A stretch of DNA of 8,805 bases from JAPXSY01 sp034003585 (GTDB lineage: Bacteria; Verrucomicrobiota; Kiritimatiellia; RFP12; UBA1067). This document shows, piece after piece, positions 1-4,928 of the stretch. The notes under the pieces are model-generated. The model was not told the origin of the DNA and did not search any database. It saw nothing but the letters and a program-made list of their open reading frames with translations. The stretch is from the NCBI GenBank assembly GCA_034003585.1, contig JAVEYH010000134.1, positions 1-8,805 on the forward strand. The letters run 5' to 3'. A program made the position numbers and the translations under genes. Each line of letters starts with the position of its first letter. The stretch's first letter is position 1.

Positions 1-292
1 GCGTCTTTTCGCGACGGTCATACGCGGCCAGCCGCGTGGCCTGCTCGATCAGTTTCCCCAAGCCGATCGAGGCGCCGCGGCGGGTCTTATTCCGGAACGG
101 TTCGAGAAAATCCCGGTCCACCTCCAGCTTGTAGAGGTTGTTGGTGATCGTGATGTCGATCCGGCGGCCGATCTCGCCGCCGACGTTCACCCGACCCAGC
201 GGCAAGGCCCGCATCGCGTCGTGCGCCCAACCTCCAAACACCACGCTCCCTGCGAGCGCCAGCCCCATCGTGCCCTTCCGAAACGGATGCAT
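1..292 (-). CDS. Secreted GH127/DUF1680-like glycosidase, N-terminal part only
   Basis: This is the first 97 codons of a gene running off the left edge. The ATG at 292-290 is preceded by a strong ribosome site (GGGGGAG, 6 bases before the ATG). The N-terminus looks like a signal peptide: HPFRK, then a hydrophobic run MGLALAGSVVFGGWA, so export is likely. The mature part has GGEIGRRIDITITNNLYKLE, then VDRDFLEPFRNKT, then IGLGKLIEQATRLAAYD. This layout (a Gly/Arg-rich first helix, a D-x-D-F/L-x-x-PFR segment, then a G-K-L-I-x-x-A helix) resembles, from memory, the start of GH127/DUF1680 alpha/alpha-barrel proteins such as beta-L-arabinofuranosidases. The catalytic part lies outside the window, so the family call is tentative. 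It begins 58 bases after the transporter stop on the same strand, so it is probably the fifth operon gene, and would release substrate for the upstream-encoded enzymes. Confidence 0.55.
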   Translation of the reverse strand, partial: MHPFRKGTMGLALAGSVVFGGWAHDAMRALPLGRVNVGGEIGRRIDITITNNLYKLEVDRDFLEPFRNKTRRGASIGLGKLIEQATRLAAYDRREKT

Positions 293-350
293 GTGTTACT
301 CCCCCTTTCTTTGTCCATGCCGTAACCCTGGATCGTCGCCCGTTTTATCC

Positions 351-1634
351 CTAACCTAACGCTTCTTCCTCCTGGCAGTCTTTTCTGAACCGCGTGCGCT
401 GCGCCGTCAAGACGATCATGGAGGACGCAAAATAGACCCCCGCAAGCGCGGAAACCGCGGTCCCCAGGCCGAAGACGCCTTTCGCCCACCCCATCAAGAC
501 CGGCGCGAACGCTCCCGCCAGAAACGCCCATGCCAGCATCAGCCCGGTGGCCGAAGCGCGGTACGGGGGCGCAATCACGTCAAACAGCGCCGTCCAGAGA
601 TTGGAGTCGTAGACCCCCCGGAAGAATCCGAACAGGCCCAGTGCCAGGCAGCAGACGAAGAGTGTGGACGCCTGCCCCATCAGAAAAATCATGGGGGAGG
701 CCAGCAACAGACTCACCCACTCGAACTCCATGCGGATCGTCCTGCGCCGCGCCACCCACCGGTCGGAGAGCCGTCCGCCCAGCAAGACGCCGCACAGCGC
801 GCACGCATAGTGATACGCCAGCGAAGAGAAGCCTGCCGCGCCCACGGACAACCCGAACTTTTCGTGAAGCAAGGTCGGCATCCAAGTCAGGTACCCGATG
901 GCGACAAACACATGTCCGGCCAGCGCGGCATACAGCATCAGGGCCGTGGGCGTGCCGAGAACCGCGCGGAACACTTGGCGGATCGGCGGCCGGCCGGTCC
1001 GATTTCCGGAGGCCGCGCCTGTTTCCGAAACCGGGGGCGTATCCTGCATGCGCACAATGAAGACGAGTCCCAGCAGAATGCCGAATCCGCCGAACAGATA
1101 GAAGGCGTTGCGCCAGCCGTAGGCTTCGCCCACCACACCCGCGAGAAAACTCGCGACAATGCCCACATACTGCGCACTCTGATGAATCGCCAAGGCCGTG
1201 GCCTTGGTCTTCCGGTGAGCCTGCGTGATGAGTGACGCTGCGGCCGGATAGTAGAACGCCTCGCCGCTGCCGGAGGAGAGTCCACGGAACACAATCAGGC
1301 CCAGCAGCCCGGTCGACAGGCCGGTCAGCACCGTCGCGCTGCTCCAGACCAACAAACTGAAGAGCACGATCCATTTGCGCCGCCACACGTCCGCCGCATA
1401 CCCGCCGATCAGCACGCAAAGTCCGAAGACCGCGGTAAAGATCGAAGCCACCATCCCGACCTGCACATCGTTCAACTGCAGGTCAACTTTGAGTAGCGGC
1501 AGCAGGTTGTTGTAGATCTGGCGGTCCGCCTGCTGCAGAAAAAAGGCGAACCAGAGCAGCAGCAGCAGCTCCCAGCGGTAGGGAATCCGCCGCTTCGTGT
1601 TGTCCCGCACAAGGCTCTCGGGTTGTTCTGTCAT
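351..1634 (-). CDS. Major facilitator superfamily sugar / sugar-acid transporter
   Basis: A 427-residue inner-membrane transporter. About 12 hydrophobic segments can be picked out, the first at residues 21-36, with a longer polar central loop around 196-220 that splits the two six-helix halves. The N-half carries an MFS motif A in the loop after helix 2 (GGYAADVWRRK, 77-87) and a weaker equivalent in the second half (GGRLSDRWVARRR, 286-298). The ADRQIYNNLLPLLK segment (36-49) resembles the helix-1 exit of the spinster-like and hexuronate/anion-cation symporter branches. I chose the ATG at 1634 because AAGGGG lies 4 bases before it, in the 13-base gap after the dehydrogenase stop. Longer upstream starts would overlap most of the dehydrogenase gene. 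A second in-frame stop follows the TAG after one codon. The likely cargo is the sugar or sugar acid degraded by the operon; the substrate cannot be read from sequence. Confidence 0.9.
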   Translation of the reverse strand: MTEQPESLVRDNTKRRIPYRWELLLLLWFAFFLQQADRQIYNNLLPLLKVDLQLNDVQVGMVASIFTAVFGLCVLIGGYAADVWRRKWIVLFSLLVWSSATVLTGLSTGLLGLIVFRGLSSGSGEAFYYPAAASLITQAHRKTKATALAIHQSAQYVGIVASFLAGVVGEAYGWRNAFYLFGGFGILLGLVFIVRMQDTPPVSETGAASGNRTGRPPIRQVFRAVLGTPTALMLYAALAGHVFVAIGYLTWMPTLLHEKFGLSVGAAGFSSLAYHYACALCGVLLGGRLSDRWVARRRTIRMEFEWVSLLLASPMIFLMGQASTLFVCCLALGLFGFFRGVYDSNLWTALFDVIAPPYRASATGLMLAWAFLAGAFAPVLMGWAKGVFGLGTAVSALAGVYFASSMIVLTAQRTRFRKDCQEEEALG

Positions 1635-1647
1635 CACGCCCCTTGGG

Positions 1648-2397
1648 TTATGCGCGCTTGCCGAGCGAGTTGCCGCCATCCACCAGCAGCGTCGTCCCGG
1701 TGATGTAGGCTGCGCGTTCCGAAACCAGGAACGCCACCGCATCCGCCAGTTCCGCGGCCTCGCCGAAGCGTCCCAGGGCCGCCCGCGCTTCCGCCGCGGC
1801 CCGGCGGGAGGGTTCGCGTTCCATCTGGCGTTGCGCCATGCCGGCATTGAAATTGCCTGGGGCCACACAATTGACGCGGATACCGAACGGCGCCAGTTCA
1901 AGCGCCGCGTTTTTCATCAGCATCTGCAAGCCGGCCTTGCTCACCGTGTAGGCCGCGGTACGGGGCAGAGGGAACGCCTGCACCCAGGAACCGATCAGCA
2001 CGATCGCGCCGCCCACGCGTTCGCGCATGGTCCGCGCCGCGGCTTGGAGGGTCAGCATGGCGCCTGTCAGATTCACATCCAGAACCTGTTGCCAGGTGTC
2101 CAGCGGCATATCGAGAAGTGCGTCGCTGTGCGTCACCCCGCACGCGGCCACCAGCACATCCGGCGCGAGCCCATGAAAAGCCGACTCGGCCGTCGCGGGA
2201 CGGAGGGCATCGAAAACCCGGTAGCCGACCCCTGCTCCCAACAGCGTTTCAGCCTTCGCGCGTCCTTCATCTTCGGCCAGCCGGTCCATGGCGATCAGCC
2301 GCGCCCCTTCGGTCAGCAGACTTCTTCCGATCGCCTGGCCCAGCCCGCCCAAGCAGCCGGTGACCACACAGCATTTGTCTTTGAGTCCAAGGTCCAT
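1648..2397 (-). CDS. Short-chain dehydrogenase/reductase (classical SDR)
   Basis: A 249-residue cytoplasmic NAD(P)-dependent oxidoreductase of usual classical-SDR length. The glycine-rich cofactor motif is TGCLGGLG (13-20). An acidic residue, D38, ends the second strand (LIAMD), which usually means NAD(H) preference. The catalytic set is complete: N109 (DVNL), S137 (IGS), Y150 and K154 (YTVSK). PG at 180-181 and a C-terminal VDGG (239-242) are also typical. The usual NNAG after strand 4 is degenerate here (AACG, 84-87). It starts 3 bases after the upstream gene's stop, and its ribosome site (TTGGGG) sits at that gene's stop codon, so translation is probably coupled. In context it probably oxidises a sugar to its lactone, or acts on a 2-keto-3-deoxy sugar acid; the sequence does not separate these. 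Confidence 0.93.
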   Translation of the reverse strand: MDLGLKDKCCVVTGCLGGLGQAIGRSLLTEGARLIAMDRLAEDEGRAKAETLLGAGVGYRVFDALRPATAESAFHGLAPDVLVAACGVTHSDALLDMPLDTWQQVLDVNLTGAMLTLQAAARTMRERVGGAIVLIGSWVQAFPLPRTAAYTVSKAGLQMLMKNAALELAPFGIRVNCVAPGNFNAGMAQRQMEREPSRRAAAEARAALGRFGEAAELADAVAFLVSERAAYITGTTLLVDGGNSLGKRA

Positions 2398-2400
2398 ACG

Positions 2401-3303
2401 TTACCCCAACAGCGGCCGGATCGCTTCAAAACGTTCTTCGAAAAGCCGGTCATACTCCGCGTCACACAGGAATGAGGGATTGCGGCAGACTTCCGTCCTG
2501 ATGATGCCGCGCTGCATCAGGATCCGTTTTTCGTAGAAGATAATCTCTTCCACATCCTGCCGGATGTGGTTGAGCATGGCGAGCAGTTCGCCGTGCACCC
2601 GGAGCGCCTCCGGCCTGTCCCCTTTTCCCCAGGCATGGTAAATCCGGAGATAGACATCAAACAGGGAGCAGCCGGGCATCACCCCCACGGCTCCGCGGTC
2701 AAGCCCTTCGATCATCTGAAAACCGGCATTGCCGATGAACACGGAAATCCGGCCTTGGGTCAAGTCCAGCAAACGGCTGATGTAGGCGCCGGGCGGACGG
2801 CACTCGATCTTGTAATACCGCAGATTCGGCACCTCGTCTGCCAACCGCGCCAGCAATGCGGGATCGATCGGCACGCCCGTCTGCTCCGGCGCGTACTGGA
2901 GCATCACCGGCAGCGAGACCGCCTCGCAGACCGTCTTGATATGACGGAACAACGCCGCGCCGCCGGGTTTGAGAAAGAACGGCGGCAGCAGCATGAGGCA
3001 CTCCGCGCCCGCGGCTTCCGTGTACCGGGCCTGCCTGACCGCCAGTTCCGTGGCGTGCTGCGTGATCGAGATGATCGAAGGAATACCCGCCGCGCGGCAT
3101 TCGCGCACGGTCAGGGCGATCATCTCCCGCATCTCGTCCTCGCTCAGCTTGTAGTATTCGCCGGCGATGCCGAACAGCGTCAGCGCATGGCAGCCGCCCC
3201 GGGCGAGCGTGCGCAGCAAACCAGTCATGCTCTCGTAATCCACCTCGCCCCGCTCGGTAAACGGTGTGGCGATGATCGGGCAGATGCCCCGTATGTCTGT
3301 CAT
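2401..3303 (-). CDS. Dihydrodipicolinate synthase / N-acetylneuraminate lyase family aldolase or dehydratase
   Basis: A 300-residue (beta/alpha)8-barrel class I lyase, the normal length for the DHDPS/NAL family. Visible motifs are the N-terminal GICPIIATPF (6-15), the loop GIAGEYYKLS (45-54) in the GxxGE position, the barrel tyrosine in LQYAPEQTGV (Y137), and the Schiff-base lysine K165 in LRYYKIE. True DapA has GTTGE; here both threonines are replaced (I46, A47), and the active-site strand is YYKIE, not the common IKDS-type. It is therefore more likely a 2-keto-3-deoxy-sugar-acid aldolase or dehydratase acting on the product of the neighbouring enolase-superfamily enzyme. The ATG at 3303 has a perfect AAGGAG 7 bases upstream, so a longer in-frame start is rejected. 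It lies 50 bases after the dehydratase gene and 3 bases before the SDR gene. Confidence 0.92.
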   Translation of the reverse strand: MTDIRGICPIIATPFTERGEVDYESMTGLLRTLARGGCHALTLFGIAGEYYKLSEDEMREMIALTVRECRAAGIPSIISITQHATELAVRQARYTEAAGAECLMLLPPFFLKPGGAALFRHIKTVCEAVSLPVMLQYAPEQTGVPIDPALLARLADEVPNLRYYKIECRPPGAYISRLLDLTQGRISVFIGNAGFQMIEGLDRGAVGVMPGCSLFDVYLRIYHAWGKGDRPEALRVHGELLAMLNHIRQDVEEIIFYEKRILMQRGIIRTEVCRNPSFLCDAEYDRLFEERFEAIRPLLG

Positions 3304-3353
3304 CCGCAATCTCCTTGTCCGTATCGCTCCCCCCCGCTCCGCAGGCGGCGGCG

Positions 3354-4523
3354 TTAATCGGGAATCACGAATTCCATCACGTCTTCGGTGGGTTCCACGC
3401 CCAGCCCCGGACCGTCCGAAATCCGGAAGAACCCGGCTTCGCACCGCATGGTGCCGGTGAGATAGCGCAGGTTCTTGTCGAAAATCGAGTGCTGATACTC
3501 GTGGAAAGGCAGGTCGGGAATGCAGGCGGAGACCTGCAGGCTCGCGGCCTGGAACAGGCCGATGCCGATGCTGGCGTGCGGCATCACCGCGCAGTGGAAG
3601 GCCTGCGCCAGTTGGCAGATCTTCCAGAACGAAGTCACCCCTGTGCGGCCCATCTCCGGCTGGATCACGTCCATGCAGCTCCGCCGGAAACGGGGCTCGT
3701 ACTCATAGACGGTCCGGTACTCCTCGCCGATGGCCACAAGGGTTCTGGCCCCTTGCGTCACACGGGCCTGACCTTCGATGTCCTCGGGATGCACCGGCGC
3801 CTCGGCGATGTAGAGATCGTCGCGGTCGAGCGCGTGAATCAGCTTGATCGCCGCGCCCGCGCTGTGCTTCCAGTGCAGATCCGCGAGAATCTTGACATGG
3901 GGGCCGACCGCCTCGCGGAGGGCCCGCATCTCGGCGATCTCGCCGTCATGCGCCACGGCTGCGGCGAACTTGACCGCCGCGAAACCCTTGTTGACCCACT
4001 CCCGGGCCAGTGCCGCCCTCTCCTTGAGCGTGGCCTTGGGCAGGCCTGAGACGTATGCGGGGATCGACGTGCGGCGGTGCCCGCCCAACAGTTTGCCGAG
4101 CGGCAGTCCGGTCAGTTTTCCGCGCAGATCCCAGAGCGCAATGTCGAGCGCGGCCAGCGCGTCATGGTAGAAGCCGCCGAAAAAACCGCGCACCCGCATG
4201 GCATCATAGAGATCCTCGTAGATCGCCGCCGCATCGTGGGGGTCCCGCCCGAGCGCCAGCGGCGCAAGGATCTCGCGCACAATCGCCGTCGTCACTTGCG
4301 GCCCCACAAAGCCGACACACTCGCCCCAGCCTGTGGCACCCCCGGAGGAGGTGACACGAACCAGGACCGACTGATCGTGAATACTGTAGACGCTCCGGTT
4401 CCCGGTCCGGACGATATACCCCCTCTCATTCGGAGAGACCCCCTGCTCCAGAGGGCCGAGATACGGCGTCTCCCGCGGAATGCGCAGGGGAAACACATCA
4501 ATTCTGCTAATCGTTTCGCTCAT
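3354..4523 (-). CDS. Mandelate racemase / muconate lactonizing enzyme family acid-sugar dehydratase
   Basis: A 389-residue enolase-superfamily enzyme. It has an N-terminal capping domain (about 1-125, including GATGWGEC at 62-69) and a barrel with the three Mg ligands evenly spaced 26 residues apart: D215 (ILADLHW), E241 (IAEAP) and E267 (IGEE). K185 (AVKFAA) lies on strand 2, D285 (MDVIQPE) and H316 (MPHAS) form the probable Asp-His dyad. The D-x-H arrangement at 215-217 is the one known from D-galactonate-type dehydratases, where that His is the acid catalyst. The second Lys of the racemase KxK motif is absent (A187). I infer dehydration of an aldonic acid to a 2-keto-3-deoxy acid. The ATG at 4523 is preceded by GGAAAG; a TTG 22 codons upstream is less likely. 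It is the first gene of the operon and sits 81 bases from the shared operator. Confidence 0.93.
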   Translation of the reverse strand: MSETISRIDVFPLRIPRETPYLGPLEQGVSPNERGYIVRTGNRSVYSIHDQSVLVRVTSSGGATGWGECVGFVGPQVTTAIVREILAPLALGRDPHDAAAIYEDLYDAMRVRGFFGGFYHDALAALDIALWDLRGKLTGLPLGKLLGGHRRTSIPAYVSGLPKATLKERAALAREWVNKGFAAVKFAAAVAHDGEIAEMRALREAVGPHVKILADLHWKHSAGAAIKLIHALDRDDLYIAEAPVHPEDIEGQARVTQGARTLVAIGEEYRTVYEYEPRFRRSCMDVIQPEMGRTGVTSFWKICQLAQAFHCAVMPHASIGIGLFQAASLQVSACIPDLPFHEYQHSIFDKNLRYLTGTMRCEAGFFRISDGPGLGVEPTEDVMEFVIPD

Positions 4524-4575
4524 GACACTTGCTTTCCAACGGGCCGGCTGAATCGCCGCCCTCTCTTTACCCGGT

Positions 4576-4581
4576 ATGATA
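4576..4581 (-). promoter_or_regulatory. Candidate -10 element of the catabolic operon
   Basis: Read on the minus strand this is TATCAT (5 of 6 to TATAAT). It starts 22 bases downstream of the operator's inner end and lies 53 bases before the dehydratase ATG. No good -35 is present at 17 bp spacing. A weak -35 next to an AraC-type site is typical of activator-dependent promoters. The support is the identical placement of TACACT at the second operator copy. Confidence 0.5.
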
Positions 4582-4603
4582 CAGGACAAAGCGCGTTCGG
4601 CTT

Positions 4604-4641
4604 AGTCAGGATTGCGTAAAAAAATTATCAGAATAGCGAAC
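4604..4641 (-). promoter_or_regulatory. Bipartite direct-repeat operator, copy 1 (catabolic operon)
   Basis: On the plus strand this has AGTCAGGATTGCG at 4604-4616 and TTATCAGAATAGCGAAC at 4625-4641, separated by an A-tract. The half-sites TCAGGATTGCG (4606-4616) and TCAGAATAGCG (4628-4638) are direct repeats offset by 22 bp, about two helical turns. The whole 38 bp recurs ungapped at 7355-7392 with 29 identities. It lies upstream of the operon's first gene, with the promoter-proximal half-site reaching the -35 position. It is probably bound by the XylR-like regulator encoded nearby; that link is inferred. Confidence 0.72.
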
Positions 4642-4690
4642 CGGCCGGGAGGTTCCCCCAGTCGGCGCGGTCCTTCATCCAACCGGTCAA

Positions 4691-4741
4691 GCCCGCACAG
4701 TGCAAGTCGTGCCCCTTCCTCTAATGCGGGCGGAGCCCGCA
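4691..4741. repeat. Three alternating 7-bp GC-rich complementary blocks
   Basis: GCCCGCA (4691-4697), TGCGGGC (4725-4731) and GCCCGCA (4735-4741). The middle block can pair with either neighbour; the tight option has a 7-bp stem with a 3-base GGA loop. No U-run follows on either strand, so this is not a canonical terminator. Its role is unknown. Confidence 0.45.
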
Positions 4742-4752
4742 ACCCAATTCAA

Positions 4753-4824
4753 TCTCACACAAAGGCACAAAGGCTTCTTTTAAAACGGCATCCACCTTCG
4801 TGCCCTTCGTGGCTTCGTGTGAGA
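4753..4824 (-). repeat. Long imperfect palindrome (REP-like hairpin element)
   Basis: Arms of 21 bases lie at 4753-4773 and 4804-4824, with outer ends TCTCACAC and GTGTGAGA and a 30-base loop. Folded as minus-strand RNA, 18 positions are Watson-Crick, 2 are G-U and 1 is a C-C mismatch. As plus-strand RNA the two wobbles become A-C mismatches, so the minus-strand transcript folds better. The arms are built from short units: ACAAAGG twice on the left; on the right CTTCGTG occurs three times (from 4796, 4805 and 4813). No U-tract follows in the minus direction. I suspect a dispersed intergenic repeat family, which cannot be tested from one window. Confidence 0.7.
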
Positions 4825-4928
4825 AACAACTTGTTTTTTATTGCTGTTGTTGGTTGGTAAGGCACTAAAGCACGCCCGCGCCGGAACGCGCTTGTGCGGG
4901 TATACGATCCGAACACGATTCCGGATTC

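Larger units (their letters stand above)
4524..4928. other. 405-bp gene-free region upstream of the catabolic operon
   Basis: No believable gene is present. From the operon outward it holds the operon leader and a -10-like hexamer (4576-4581), the bipartite operator (4604-4641), three alternating GCCCGCA/TGCGGGC blocks (4691-4741), a long imperfect hairpin repeat (4753-4824) and an AT-rich stretch with a T6 run (4834-4839). Past that, up to the stop of the secreted repeat protein, I see only short GC-rich palindromes. No rho-independent terminator with a U-tract is visible for the secreted protein's transcript, so some read-through into the operon is possible. Confidence 0.8.

Noticed and set aside
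293..350. A third operator copy before the glycosidase-like gene
   Set aside because: No match to either half-site in this 58-base gap; the gene is more simply read from the operon promoter.
580..1419. Second minus-strand open frame inside the transporter gene
   Set aside because: Frame-shifted reading of the MFS gene; no hydrophobic helices or motifs, whereas the accepted frame has 12 helices and motif A.
1635..1901. N-terminal extension of the MFS transporter
   Set aside because: It would overlap the end of the SDR gene in another frame; the extra 89 residues are Arg/Trp-rich and not transporter-like, and the ATG at 1634 has its own ribosome site.
1597..2475. Long plus-strand open frame opposite the SDR gene
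   Set aside because: It is rich in Arg, His and Gln with no recognisable motif and is fully antisense to a convincing SDR; this is the usual GC-rich shadow.
2401..3303. dapA (lysine biosynthesis dihydrodipicolinate synthase)
   Set aside because: The GTTGE threonines are missing and the gene sits in a catabolic operon, so the biosynthetic name is not supported.
4795..4824. Tandem CTTCGTG units as a CRISPR or satellite array
   Set aside because: Only three units of 7 bases, with no spacers and spacing of 8-9 bases; better explained as part of the hairpin arm.
4753..4840. Hairpin as a rho-independent terminator for the secreted protein gene
   Set aside because: The T-run lies on the plus-strand side; in the minus direction no U-tract follows the hairpin, and there is no plus-strand gene to terminate.
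4612..4860. 82-codon plus-strand frame across the operator and hairpin
   Set aside because: It starts with TTG, has no ribosome site, low-complexity Ser/Arg/Pro content and simply translates the repeat arms.
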